45,663 nucleotides of DNA from NCBI RefSeq assembly GCF_013044505.1, contig NZ_JABERD010000071.1:1-45663 (forward strand), in the 5' to 3' direction. The DNA comes from Streptomyces sp. S3(2020) (GTDB taxonomy: Bacteria; Actinomycetota; Actinomycetes; Streptomycetales; Streptomycetaceae). Each line of letters starts with the position of its first letter. Positions within the stretch are counted from its first letter, which is position 1. The position numbers were made by a program, and so were the translations under genes. The notes beneath the pieces were generated by a model. That model did not search any database. It was not told the DNA's origin and saw nothing but the letters and a program-made list of their open reading frames with translations. Below are positions 8,513 through 16,309 of this stretch, one piece after another.

Positions 8513-8568
8513 TTGACGGCTAACGCCGTTAGCCTTACTTTTACGGATGTGAGGCTAACGCTGTTAGC
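8513..8568 (+). promoter_or_regulatory. Promoter with two palindromic TetR-type operators
   Basis: TTGACG (8513-8518) and TACTTT (8536-8541) form a promoter with a 17-bp spacer. A palindrome GCTAACGCCGTTAGC (8519-8533) fills that spacer exactly. A second copy GCTAACGCTGTTAGC (8554-8568) lies about 35 bp downstream, just after the expected start point. This is the standard layout for repression by a TetR dimer; the obvious candidate is the TetR protein encoded as the second gene of the operon. Confidence 0.8.
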
Positions 8569-8616
8569 TAACCAGTGGATCGCATCCAGCGATCGAGTCA
8601 TCGACCGGAGGCAGTC

Positions 8617-9111
8617 ATGAGCACCGTCGCGAACGCCACCACCCCGCACCGCTCGGTCCTCTCCCTGGCCCGCCGCACCGCATGGCTCGCCAACGCCCTG
8701 TTCTGGTCCGCCTTCGCGGTCCTGGAGGCCGTCAACCACGGCTGGCCGGCCGGCACCCTCGCGCTCGCCTTCTTCGTCCTGCCGGACCTGACCTTCCTGG
8801 TGGCCCTCGACGACGCGCCCCGGATGGCGAAGGGACAGCTGCCGCCGCGCGCGGTGCCGTACTACAACGCGATGCACCGGGCCCTGATCCCCCTGGGCCT
8901 GCTGCTGGCCTACTCGGTCCAGCCCTTCTTCGCCTGGCCCCCCGCCTTCGCGGCCCTGTGCGGCTGGCTCGCCCACATCTCGTACGATCGCGCCTTCGGC
9001 TACGGACTGCGTACGAGGGAGGGCTTCCAGCGTGGAACGGAGGAGGGTTTCCAGCGTGGAACCGAGGAGGGCTTCCGGCGTGGAGCCAAGGAAGGCTTCC
9101 GGCGTGACTGA
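8617..9111 (+). CDS. DUF4260-like membrane protein with repeated C-terminal tail
   Basis: A 164-aa membrane protein resembling DUF4260: several hydrophobic segments (about residues 18-60 and 85-125) and the family-type ending LAHISYDRAFGYGL. The ATG at 8617 follows GGAGG by a normal distance. After the conserved part the protein carries a charged tail made of three full and one partial copies of an eight-residue unit (EGFQRGTE-like). That tail DNA also contains the translation start region of the downstream TetR gene, which overlaps by 8 nt. The two genes share the palindromic operator promoter upstream. The biochemical function of DUF4260 is unknown. Confidence 0.82.
   Translation: MSTVANATTPHRSVLSLARRTAWLANALFWSAFAVLEAVNHGWPAGTLALAFFVLPDLTFLVALDDAPRMAKGQLPPRAVPYYNAMHRALIPLGLLLAYSVQPFFAWPPAFAALCGWLAHISYDRAFGYGLRTREGFQRGTEEGFQRGTEEGFRRGAKEGFRRD
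9019..9108 (+). repeat. 24-nt tandem repeat containing SD plus GTG units
   Basis: Three full 24-nt units (9019-9042, 9043-9066, 9067-9090) and an 18-nt partial (9091-9108). Each holds a purine-rich SD-like stretch and, after TTCC(A/G)GC, a GTG. The GTGs at 9032, 9056, 9080 and 9104 are all in frame with the TetR gene. In the other frame the repeat codes the EGFQRGTE tail of the DUF4260 protein. Confidence 0.85.
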
Positions 9112-9625
9112 CCGTCTCACTCCCCGCGCCCGCGAGATCGCGACGGCCGCCCGGACCCTCCTGGAGGAGTCCGGGCCCGCCGCGCTCACCCTGCGGACCC
9201 TCGCCGACCGCCTCGGCATCAAGGCGCCCTCCCTCTACAAGCACTTCCCCGACAAGCACGCCGTGGAGGTGGAGCTGATCGCGCAGATGCTGGAGGAGTC
9301 GGCGGCGGCGATGGAGGCGGCGGAAGCACGCGAGCCCGGTTCCCTCCCGACCTTGGCGGAGACGTATCGCACCTACGCCCTCGACCACCCCCACCTCTAC
9401 TGCCTCGCCACCGAACGCCCCCTGCCCCGCGCCGCACTGCCCGCCGGCCTGGAGGACCGGGCCGCGATGCCGCTGATGCGGGTGTGTGGCGGCGACATCG
9501 ACCTGGCCCGTTCGGTGTGGGCGTTCGCCCACGGGATGGTGGTCCTGGAGATCCACGGACGGTTTCCGGACGACGCGGACCTGGCGGCGGCATGGGAAAG
9601 GGGCCTGAAGGCGTTCCATCCGTGA
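9104..9625 (+). CDS. TetR family transcriptional regulator
   Basis: A TetR-type repressor of about 173 residues. The N-terminal helix-turn-helix is clear (EIATAARTLLEESGPAALTL, then TLADRLGIKAPSLYKHFPDK). The C-terminal ligand domain ends FAHGMVVLEIHGRFPDD, resembling the WHG-type C-terminal domain. I chose GTG 9104, the last of four repeated in-frame GTGs, because it has AAGGAAGG 8 nt upstream and gives the usual short TetR N-terminus; starts at 9080, 9056 or 9032 are possible and would add 8, 16 or 24 repeat-encoded residues. It is co-transcribed with the DUF4260 gene and probably controls that operon. Confidence 0.9.
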   Translation: MTDRLTPRAREIATAARTLLEESGPAALTLRTLADRLGIKAPSLYKHFPDKHAVEVELIAQMLEESAAAMEAAEAREPGSLPTLAETYRTYALDHPHLYCLATERPLPRAALPAGLEDRAAMPLMRVCGGDIDLARSVWAFAHGMVVLEIHGRFPDDADLAAAWERGLKAFHP

Positions 9626-9679
9626 GAGTCCTCCAGGACGGGCCCGTCCTGGCCGGGGAAGCGGGAACGGGGGCGTCGG

Positions 9680-10501
9680 ATGGGTGAGCAGGCCGTGTGG
9701 ACGAGGGCGCGGCTGGGCCGGTGCGGACCGCGCCTGGACCTTCTGACGGCCCGTTTCGACAAGCACGTCTACGCCCCGCACGCCCACGACGAGTTCACGG
9801 TCGGCGTCTGCGTCGGCGGCTCGGAGGTCATCGACTACCGGGGCGGCCACATCCGTACGGGCCCGGGCTCCATCGTCGTACTGGCGCCGGGGGAGGTGCA
9901 CACGGGCGGCCCCGGAAACGCGACGGACGGCTACGCGTACCGCGCGCTGTACGCGGATACGGGGCTGCTGAAGGACGGGATGCTGGGCCTGCCGCACTTC
10001 CGTGAGCCGCTGATAGACGACCCGGAACTGGCCGCGGCGTTGCTCGTGGTCCACACGGACCTGAACGCCTGCCCCGACCCCCTGGAGGCCGAGTCCCGCC
10101 TCCCATGGCTGCTCACGGCACTGGCCCGCCGCCACTCGGCATCCCGCCCGGCGCCGGACACGGTGCCGGGTGCCGACCGCATCGCGCTCGCCGTCCGAGA
10201 CCGTCTGGCCGACGGACTGCTGGAACCCCCCTCGCTGGCGGACCTGGCCGCGGAACAGGGCCTTTCCCGCTACCAGTTGCTCCGTGCCTTCCGTACGACG
10301 ATGGGGATACCGCCGTACGCCTGGCTGGCCCAGCACCGGGTGCACCGGGCCCGCCGCCTGCTGGAGTCGGGGATCCGCCCCGCCGATGTGGCGTCGCTGG
10401 TCGGCTTCGCGGACCAGGCGCACCTCACCCGCTGGTTCCGCCGCGTCCTCGGGGTGACCCCGGCGGCGTACCGCAACAGCGTTCAAGACGTCAGGCCCTG
10501 A
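9680..10501 (+). CDS. AraC family transcriptional regulator
   Basis: A 273-aa regulator with an N-terminal cupin-like AraC ligand-binding domain (about residues 20-100: HVYAPHAHDEFTVGVCVGG, VVLAPGEVHTG) and a C-terminal double helix-turn-helix (about residues 170-268: LADLAAEQGLSRYQLLRAF, then VASLVGFADQAHLTRWFRR and GVTPAAYR). It sits 20 bp upstream of an EamA transporter gene on the same strand, an arrangement common for AraC-type activators of efflux permeases. The ATG at 9680 is preceded only by a G-rich stretch rather than a strong SD, so the start is reasonable rather than certain. Confidence 0.92.
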   Translation: MGEQAVWTRARLGRCGPRLDLLTARFDKHVYAPHAHDEFTVGVCVGGSEVIDYRGGHIRTGPGSIVVLAPGEVHTGGPGNATDGYAYRALYADTGLLKDGMLGLPHFREPLIDDPELAAALLVVHTDLNACPDPLEAESRLPWLLTALARRHSASRPAPDTVPGADRIALAVRDRLADGLLEPPSLADLAAEQGLSRYQLLRAFRTTMGIPPYAWLAQHRVHRARRLLESGIRPADVASLVGFADQAHLTRWFRRVLGVTPAAYRNSVQDVRP

Positions 10502-10520
10502 TCGGGCCGAAGGTGTGCGC

Positions 10521-11447
10521 ATGACTGCACGCGGCTGGTTCCTGTTCTCCCTGATGGGAGTGGTCTGGGGCATCCCCTACCTGATGATCAAGGTGGCGGT
10601 GGAGGCCCCGCTGTCCCCGTCCTTCGTGGTGTTCACGCGCTGCGCGCTGGGCGCGGCGCTGCTGCTGCCGTTCGCGGTGCGGGGCCTGGGCGGGACGGTC
10701 AGGCGGGCCTGGAAGCCGATGCTGGCGTTCGCGTGCATAGAGATCATCGGCCCGTGGTTCACGCTGACGGACGCCGAACGCCACCTGTCCAGCTCGACGG
10801 CGGGTCTGCTGATCGCCGGGGTGCCGATCGTGGGGGTGACACTGGCGCGCTTCTTCGGGGACACGGAGCGGCTGGGGGCGAGGCGGTTGACGGGTCTGGG
10901 GTTGGGCCTGGCAGGGGTGGGAGTCCTGACGGTCCCGCACCTGACGGGAGGGGACGCGAGGTCGCTGGCGGAGGTACTGGTGACGGTGGTGGGCTACGCC
11001 ACGGCTCCGCTGATAGCGGCACGACACCTGAGGGAGGTCCCGTCCTTGCAGCTCACGGCGTCCTGCCTGGGCCTGGCGGCGCTGGTGTACGCGACGCCGG
11101 CCGCGATGACCTGGCCGTCGGTCATGCCTTCGACGTCGGTGGTGCTGGCGCTGGCGGGCCTGGGGGTGATCTGCACGGCGGTGGCGTTCGTCGCGTTCCT
11201 GGAGCTGATCAAGGAGGTCGGCCCGACGCGCTCGACGGTGATCACGTACGTCAACCCGGCGGTGGCGGTGGCGGCGGGGGCGTTGTTCCTGGGCGAGGAG
11301 CTGACGCCGGGAATGGGGGTCGCCTTCACCCTGATCCTGGCGGGCTCGGTCCTGGCCACGGCGGCCGGTCCTGCGAAGGATGCGAGCCCGGTAACATGGT
11401 CGCCACGGCAGACGAGCCGGGCGGACGGCCGCGTGGAGTCCCCTTGA
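10521..11447 (+). CDS. EamA/DMT family transporter
   Basis: A 308-aa, roughly ten-helix drug/metabolite superfamily permease with two EamA repeats. It starts MTARGWFLFSLMGVVWGIPYLMIK and the second half includes AFVAFLELIKEVGPTRSTVITYVNPAVAVAAG and the LGEELTPGM loop. It probably exports a small metabolite under control of the adjacent AraC protein. ATG 10521 is preferred over GTG 10515 because GAAGG at 10509-10513 is 7 nt upstream. The last 13 codons (VTWSPRQTSRADGRVESP region) overlap the 5' end of rnpB, so the C-terminus is dictated by the RNA gene; these residues are past the last membrane helix. Confidence 0.92.
   Translation: MTARGWFLFSLMGVVWGIPYLMIKVAVEAPLSPSFVVFTRCALGAALLLPFAVRGLGGTVRRAWKPMLAFACIEIIGPWFTLTDAERHLSSSTAGLLIAGVPIVGVTLARFFGDTERLGARRLTGLGLGLAGVGVLTVPHLTGGDARSLAEVLVTVVGYATAPLIAARHLREVPSLQLTASCLGLAALVYATPAAMTWPSVMPSTSVVLALAGLGVICTAVAFVAFLELIKEVGPTRSTVITYVNPAVAVAAGALFLGEELTPGMGVAFTLILAGSVLATAAGPAKDASPVTWSPRQTSRADGRVESP
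11392..11397 (+). promoter_or_regulatory. Probable rnpB -10 element inside the EamA gene
   Basis: TAACAT at 11392-11397 is a good -10 hexamer placed 7-12 nt before the first paired bases of RNase P RNA (about 11405-11409). The -35 region is weak (around 11369). The placement implies that rnpB is transcribed from within the 3' end of the transporter gene. Confidence 0.5.
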
Positions 11448-11822
11448 CGGGGGGCTTCCCGAGGAACGTCCGGGCTCCACAGGGCAAGGTGGTGGCTAAC
11501 GGCCACCCGGGGTGACCCGCGGGACAGTGCCACAGAAAACAGACCGCCGGGGACCTCGGTCCTCGGTAAGGGTGAAACGGTGGTGTAAGAGACCACCAGT
11601 GCCCAGGGTGACCTGGGCAGCTAGGTAAACCCCACCTGGAGCAAGGTCAAAAGGAGCCGCCGTAACAAGCGGCTCTGCGAGGACGTCCGAGGGCTGCCCG
11701 CCCGAGTCCCCGGGTAGACCGCACGAGGCCGGTGGCAACACCGGCCCTAGATGGATGGCCGTCTCCCCGACCGCCGCGAGGCAGTCGGGCGACAGAACCC
11801 GGCGTACAGCCCGACTCGTCTG
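11409..11822 (+). ncRNA. rnpB: RNase P RNA (bacterial type A)
   Basis: The catalytic RNA that trims tRNA 5' leaders. All universal elements are visible: GAGGAACGTCCGGGCTCC near 11460, GACAGTGCCACAGAAAACAG at about 11523, GGTAAGGGTGAAACGGTGG at about 11566, GAGACCACCAG, and GACAGAACCCGGCGTACAGC at 11791. The P1 helix is formed by CAGACGAGCCGGGC at 11409 and GCCCGACTCGTCTG ending at 11822, with one G-U pair, which defines the ends to within a few bases. The length of about 414 nt is normal for Streptomyces. Its 5' end overlaps the EamA gene and its 3' end contains the island attachment site. Confidence 0.97.
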
Positions 11823-11827
11823 CCGCC
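11797..11827. other. Attachment site, left copy (3' end of rnpB)
   Basis: A 31-bp stretch starting ACCCGGCGTACAGCC and ending CGTCTGCCGCC is repeated without a mismatch at 34706-34736, in direct orientation. It begins within the conserved 3' domain of rnpB, covers the 3' strand of P1, and ends 5 nt past it. This is the pattern left by site-specific integration at the 3' end of an RNA gene, which is reconstituted intact by the element. Confidence 0.9.
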
Positions 11828-12044
11828 CCGTATTTCCGCAGGTCAGGGGCATTGTTTTTCCGCTAAACAAACCATCGGGGTCGAATCTGGGTCGAATCTG
11901 CGCTACGGGTATCGTCGTTTCTGTCTGCTGCCCATGCAGCATATCCGGGCATTCCGGGTGTTAAATCCGGCCCGGAGTCGCTATGGAGCAGACATCTCGG
12001 ATGCTGATGCACTCGGAAGTACATGTACGAGGTGTCTCCGTCTC

Positions 12045-12480
12045 GGCTTTCTCCCGCCGTGCCTCCTCGTTCGTGTGCCACCAGTAGTAGCCGGAGCGGT
12101 CCCAGTCCAGGACGTCACACATGCGCTTCACGCCATGGGTGCTCCGGTGTTCGTCGACGAAACGGAAGCGGATTCACCGCGTCGTCTTCCTCGCGAAATA
12201 GGCGGCGGCCTTCCGGAGAATCTCGTGCCCTCCTTCAGTCGTGCGTTCACCCGCCGCAGGCGCTTGAGTTCATCCTTTTCATCCGAGGTCATATCGGCGT
12301 CACCCCGCCGTTCGCTGCCTCTCGGCGATTGTCGTCGCGGACCCACTTGCGTAACGTCTCCTGGACACTCAGGCTGGAGGCGATGTCCGTGAGGGGGCGG
12401 TCCTTCGAGGGACGAACCAGGTCCACTGCATTCCGCTTGAACTCTTCGGGGTAATTCTTCCGCTTTGCTGCCGTGGATCA
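12045..12480 (-). pseudogene. Degraded IS3-family transposase (orfA and start of orfB)
   Basis: On the minus strand fragments read NYPEEFKRNAVDLVRPSKD, LRKWVRDDNRRE, then MTSDEKDELKRLRRVN, EILRKAAAYFARK and, after a stop, FRFVDEHRSTHGVKRMCDVL and RSGYYWWHTNEEARRE. These are the orfA helix-turn-helix/leucine-zipper region and the start of the orfB integrase domain of IS3 elements. The pieces fall in different frames and the DDE catalytic core is missing, so it is a dead remnant. The whole interval from the left att site to the caspase gene (11828-12708) otherwise holds no credible gene; an AT-rich hairpin TTGTTT/AAACAA sits at 11852-11870. Confidence 0.8.
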
Positions 12481-12708
12481 CTCCCTCTGGATGACGAAAC
12501 ATCCAGCGTCCAGGTGTCGGAATTTTGGGGGTTACTCCATGGCCCTCCAAACCCAGCCTCGGCAACACTGGCGCTGCCTATGGAAGTGGTCCCTTCCGGC
12601 TTGAGCACAGTCCACAGCTAGCGGTTTTCCTCGTCTTCCCGGCCCCGTCCGCACCTAATATCTCTTCAGCGTACATTCGGAAATTCAGAAACGGGCGCGA
12701 TGATGCAC

Positions 12709-13785
12709 CTATTCCCGGTCCTTCAGGGCTGTGAGTTCGGGATGGTGCGGGAAGTCGTCGGTTGCCGTATCGAGCAGTGTGCGGAGACTGATTTGCTGAC
12801 CCCCTCCGCCGAGTTTGAGGTTGCGCAGTGCGGCGAACCAGTTCGCGCGGCCGGTTCCCTGGAGTTTCAGGCGTGAGATGTCTCCGCCTGCGCGGGCCCA
12901 GATTTCCTGATCGGTCGGACCGGCGGGGTACAGGTCGGTCATGATCGTTTCGATCGTGCGCCAGTGGTCGGGCTGAACCGGTTGTGCGGAGGTCGGGGTT
13001 TTCAGGCCGCCGCGGTCGAGTGCGATGGGGAAGTTGTCTTCCAGGTCGGAGGCCTTGAAGATAGGGTGCTGTCGCCCGGGAAAGGCTGTGCGGACATTTT
13101 CGGCGACGTGGTTAAAGACATCGAAGACCCGAATGAGACCGTCTCCCGTTGTGCGCGCTTTTCCTTCGAGTGCTTCGAGGAGATACTGAGTGAATACGCT
13201 GTTACGTTCGCCGTTCAGTACCAGGGAGTATTCCTGCGCGCGCGATGATGCAATGACGACGCGGCCGGTGCCCTGGGCGAGTTGTTGGAGAGACTTTTCG
13301 CTGAACCCGGCGTGGATAGAGTCTTCGTCGGTGTGTGTCTTCAGCGCGGCCACTCCGCCGGCGTGGCAGGCGTCAATCAGTACCAGGAGCCGTTGTGCCT
13401 TGATTGCGGCGAGTGCTGCGGTGAGCTCAACTTCGGGGAGGGTGGCTCCCAGAAGATTATTGGTCTGGAAGTCCACAGGGAGGAGGGCGCTTGTATCGCC
13501 TACCCCTGTGGGGAATCGGCCGCCATGTCCCGAGAAGAAGATGACGACGGTGTCTTCCGCCGTGGATGTTGATGCCAGGTCGGCCAGGCCGGATCGAATG
13601 CCGTGCAAGGTCGCCTGGTCGTCCAGGAGGACCTGGACTTGGTCCGGGGGGAAACCGCAGTACTCTGCTGCCCGGAGGACGGATGCGGTGTCCCGGGCGT
13701 CGTTCAGCACGGCTTCTGGGAGGCTGCTTATATTTTCGTAGTTGGCAATGCCGATTACTAGTGCTCGTCTTGTTCCGAGGGTCAC
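12709..13785 (-). CDS. Caspase-like (C14) protease with C-terminal EAD1
   Basis: A 358-aa protein. The N-terminal 240 residues are a caspase/metacaspase fold: TRRALVIGIANYENISSLP, catalytic His87 in FFSGHGGR and catalytic Cys140 in LVLIDACHAGG, plus VVIASSRAQEYS. The C-terminal region (about 280-355: LYPAGPTDQEIWARAGG, GTGRANWFAALRN) is the effector-associated domain EAD1, an adaptor of the death-like type used to recruit effectors. The neighbouring GAP1-like protein ends in the same domain. It is the last gene of the GASH-GTPase-GTPase-GAP1 operon, 40 nt after GAP1, and is the likely effector. GTG 13785 has GAGG about 9 nt upstream. Its protease target is unknown; suicidal proteolysis after infection is inferred. 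Confidence 0.92.
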   Translation of the reverse strand: MTLGTRRALVIGIANYENISSLPEAVLNDARDTASVLRAAEYCGFPPDQVQVLLDDQATLHGIRSGLADLASTSTAEDTVVIFFSGHGGRFPTGVGDTSALLPVDFQTNNLLGATLPEVELTAALAAIKAQRLLVLIDACHAGGVAALKTHTDEDSIHAGFSEKSLQQLAQGTGRVVIASSRAQEYSLVLNGERNSVFTQYLLEALEGKARTTGDGLIRVFDVFNHVAENVRTAFPGRQHPIFKASDLEDNFPIALDRGGLKTPTSAQPVQPDHWRTIETIMTDLYPAGPTDQEIWARAGGDISRLKLQGTGRANWFAALRNLKLGGGGQQISLRTLLDTATDDFPHHPELTALKDRE

Positions 13786-13824
13786 CTTTTCGTAGCCTCA
13801 TTTTCTTTGCGTACCGCTCGGCGG

Positions 13825-16305
13825 TCATCGCTCGTTCGTGAATTCTTGGTTATCGGCGAAGAAGCGAAGTGGCTGATTCGCTGGGTAGTCGTTACGCATT
13901 TCATTCAGCAGTTGCTTCAGGTGAGGATTTCCGATGCCGTGCTCGATGCGCTGGAGTGCTTGGTGCCACCGTGTGCGGCCACTGCCTCGTTGGTCGAGAT
14001 CGGCCGTACGGCCTCCGGCTCGTTCCCACAGCTCCTGGTCGTTGGGCCCTGCCGGGTAGAGTTCGGCCGCCAGGTCTTCCAGTGCTTTCCACCTTTCGGC
14101 GGGGCTGATGGCAGACAACTTGAGTCGCCATCGGTCCAACAGACCGATCATAGGCAGGCACGCGCGCAGCGCGGGCCGGACGTCGTCACGTCCTTGTCGC
14201 AGCATTCCTGTGAGCTCGTCAGCCGTGTGTTTCCAATGCCGGTCGAGTGCGAGATCGCCGATGGCCTCCCATGTGGAGGGAGGAATGCGCTGTCCATGCG
14301 AGAGCGCTGCGCGAAGCCATCTACGGAAGCGGTATTCGTCGAATGTCGGCAACGCCGTCACAATCCCGACTACCTCACCGGCTTCCATGCGGCTGAGTTG
14401 GCTGTCGAGTTCGGGACTTCGGAGAACAGCGGTTTGGAGGTGCGGTTCCAGGCGGAAGGGGGGCAGGCCCGTACAGGCCTTCTCGAGCCATCCGTGTACG
14501 GTCGCCCGAGTGAGAGCGTCGAGATCTAGGCTGCTGAGTTTGGCCCATACTTCGGAACGGCGTGGGAAGGCACCGAGGTCAGCCAGGGGGGTGCGGGACA
14601 GGCAGCGGATGAGGCCGTCCTGAACCGGTCGACCGTCGATGAGGTCGGTGAGAGCAGCGTGGAATGCGGCTTGTGGATTAGCAGGACCTTGCCAGGCGTT
14701 CAGGTCGTATTTCAGCGAAGCCGTCCACAAGGTCTGAACTGTCTGAGTGGAGAAGTCGAGGTCCGCGAGGAGGACTGGCGTCCGGGCGGCGTAGTTGCCC
14801 GCCAGGTCAATCATCCGTGCGTCGCCGATGTCGACGGAGCAGCGCACAATCTCTTCTGGCGTCGCGTTCCTCAACGCCAGTTCCAGGCCATCTGCAACGG
14901 AGTGGGGTTCGGCGGTGAGTTGGAGGCGGGCGGCCTCGCACGGAGGGAAGGCGGTCGACACCGCGGCGCCGTGCAGCCGGGGAAAGCGCTCTTCGCGAGC
15001 GATGTCGATCATGTGCTGCGCCGCGCGGAGGGGAAGCATGCGCGGAGCTGCTTCAACCAATCGACCTACCAGTGCGTGGTCCGGCCTAGCCGCTGTCCAC
15101 AGGGGTCGCGTGAGTTCTGGATCAGCGGCGACCCAGCGCCACACGGCGCGGGCGAACGCCGGACCTGGTGTGCCTGCTGCCTTCCGCAGGCCTCCAAGTA
15201 CGGCCTCCCTCCACTGGCGCGTGCTCTTGGACGTGTGTATGGCGTCCTGGATCATCGTCGTGAACGAGGTGTCCTGGGCCGGCGGGAAGGTGTTGTCCCC
15301 CGTCCAGGTCTCCAGATGGGTCCATACAGCCTGCGCGTGCTCGAACCCTTGCATGTCGAGGTTGCGCAGTGTCAGAACGTCGCCAGCGGTCGCGGTTTCA
15401 AGCTGGTGCAGTAGGCGCTGCAGGAGCTTGGCCTTACCGTTTGTGCCGTGGCTGGGCTCGGGTGACAGCCGCTGCACAAGCCGAACGGCGGTGATGGTGT
15501 TGTCGATAGTGTCCGGCGTGTCGGTGGTCAGCCTGTAGGCCTGTTCCAGCAGGGGGAGTTCGCTGAATGCGGTGGCTTCGGCTCCGATTTCGTCAGCGAA
15601 GGAGCGTAGCAGCGTGCCTTGTTCGTGGCCGGTGAGGGCGGCGGCCGCCAGGGAACCTGGCGCCGGTGACACGGTGTCCAGCCGCTGGTGCCCGCGCCAC
15701 CGCGCGACGAGGGCGTGAGGGGTGCAAACGAGTGCTGGCGTTGGAGTCTCGACAAGGTCGCTGGGGCCGAAGCTCAGGCGGAACGCGAAGTTGCGACGCA
15801 GGGCCGGCCACAGCCGAGCCCACAAAGACACGACCAAGTCGTCGAAGTCTTGGTGGCCCAGGCGGACCGCGGGGCCGGCCGAGCGCTGTGCGAGTGCTGC
15901 CGCAGCTGCTGGCAGATCGGTTGCGGCAGGCGGGATGTCGTTCCCGAGTTCGACTTCCAGGGGTGTGATGGCCAGAGGGGCGTGGGGTCGGGCCATCAAC
16001 CAGGCGAGAAGGGGGCGCAAGTCGGAGACGGAGACGAGATCATTGAGCGGCACGATGAGCGCGTGGGACAGCACCATGCCAGCCCGTGTTGCCTGCGCGT
16101 CCAGAAAGGTGCGAGCGAGCACGTAGTGGTCATGGTGGGGAAACCCTGACAGGAAAGGTGACCACTCCACGCCGGGCGGCGCGGTGTCAGGCAGGTCAAG
16201 TCGGGGTGCCAGCTCCGCTGCAAGGCTCCAGGGGCCACTAGCATCCCTGAGTCCGTGCCCTCCCCGGACCTCCCCGAACAGTGCCTGTTCTGCATGTATA
16301 CGCAA
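13825..16305 (-). CDS. GAP1-like GTPase-associated protein with C-terminal EAD1
   Basis: A protein of about 826 residues matching the GTPase-associated protein 1 architecture (N2, middle and C regions). The start HAEQALFGEVRGGHGLRDAS, then DTAPPGVEWSPFLSGFPHHDHYVLARTF and GMVLSHALIVP, is the hallmark N-terminal part. The centre is all-helical. The last 80 residues (LYPAGPNDQELWERAGG, GSGRTRWHQALQRIEHG) are an EAD1 closely similar to that of the caspase. I prefer the TTG at 16305, just after the GTPase stop at 16310, because the protein then begins MRIHAEQA; a GTG at 16383 would add 26 residues overlapping the upstream gene. It probably links the GTPases to the caspase through EAD1-EAD1 contact (inference). 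Confidence 0.85.
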   Translation of the reverse strand: MRIHAEQALFGEVRGGHGLRDASGPWSLAAELAPRLDLPDTAPPGVEWSPFLSGFPHHDHYVLARTFLDAQATRAGMVLSHALIVPLNDLVSVSDLRPLLAWLMARPHAPLAITPLEVELGNDIPPAATDLPAAAAALAQRSAGPAVRLGHQDFDDLVVSLWARLWPALRRNFAFRLSFGPSDLVETPTPALVCTPHALVARWRGHQRLDTVSPAPGSLAAAALTGHEQGTLLRSFADEIGAEATAFSELPLLEQAYRLTTDTPDTIDNTITAVRLVQRLSPEPSHGTNGKAKLLQRLLHQLETATAGDVLTLRNLDMQGFEHAQAVWTHLETWTGDNTFPPAQDTSFTTMIQDAIHTSKSTRQWREAVLGGLRKAAGTPGPAFARAVWRWVAADPELTRPLWTAARPDHALVGRLVEAAPRMLPLRAAQHMIDIAREERFPRLHGAAVSTAFPPCEAARLQLTAEPHSVADGLELALRNATPEEIVRCSVDIGDARMIDLAGNYAARTPVLLADLDFSTQTVQTLWTASLKYDLNAWQGPANPQAAFHAALTDLIDGRPVQDGLIRCLSRTPLADLGAFPRRSEVWAKLSSLDLDALTRATVHGWLEKACTGLPPFRLEPHLQTAVLRSPELDSQLSRMEAGEVVGIVTALPTFDEYRFRRWLRAALSHGQRIPPSTWEAIGDLALDRHWKHTADELTGMLRQGRDDVRPALRACLPMIGLLDRWRLKLSAISPAERWKALEDLAAELYPAGPNDQELWERAGGRTADLDQRGSGRTRWHQALQRIEHGIGNPHLKQLLNEMRNDYPANQPLRFFADNQEFTNER

Positions 16306-16309
16306 GGCC

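Noticed and set aside
8732..10573. 613-aa minus-strand open frame
   Set aside because: Antisense to DUF4260, TetR and AraC genes; low-complexity composition and no RBS.
10491..11480. 329-aa minus-strand open frame
   Set aside because: Antisense to the EamA gene and rnpB, very rich in Arg/Gln/His; a composition artefact.
13457..13828. 123-aa minus-strand ORF overlapping the caspase start
   Set aside because: Out-of-frame shadow of the caspase gene with Arg/Pro/Gly-rich composition.
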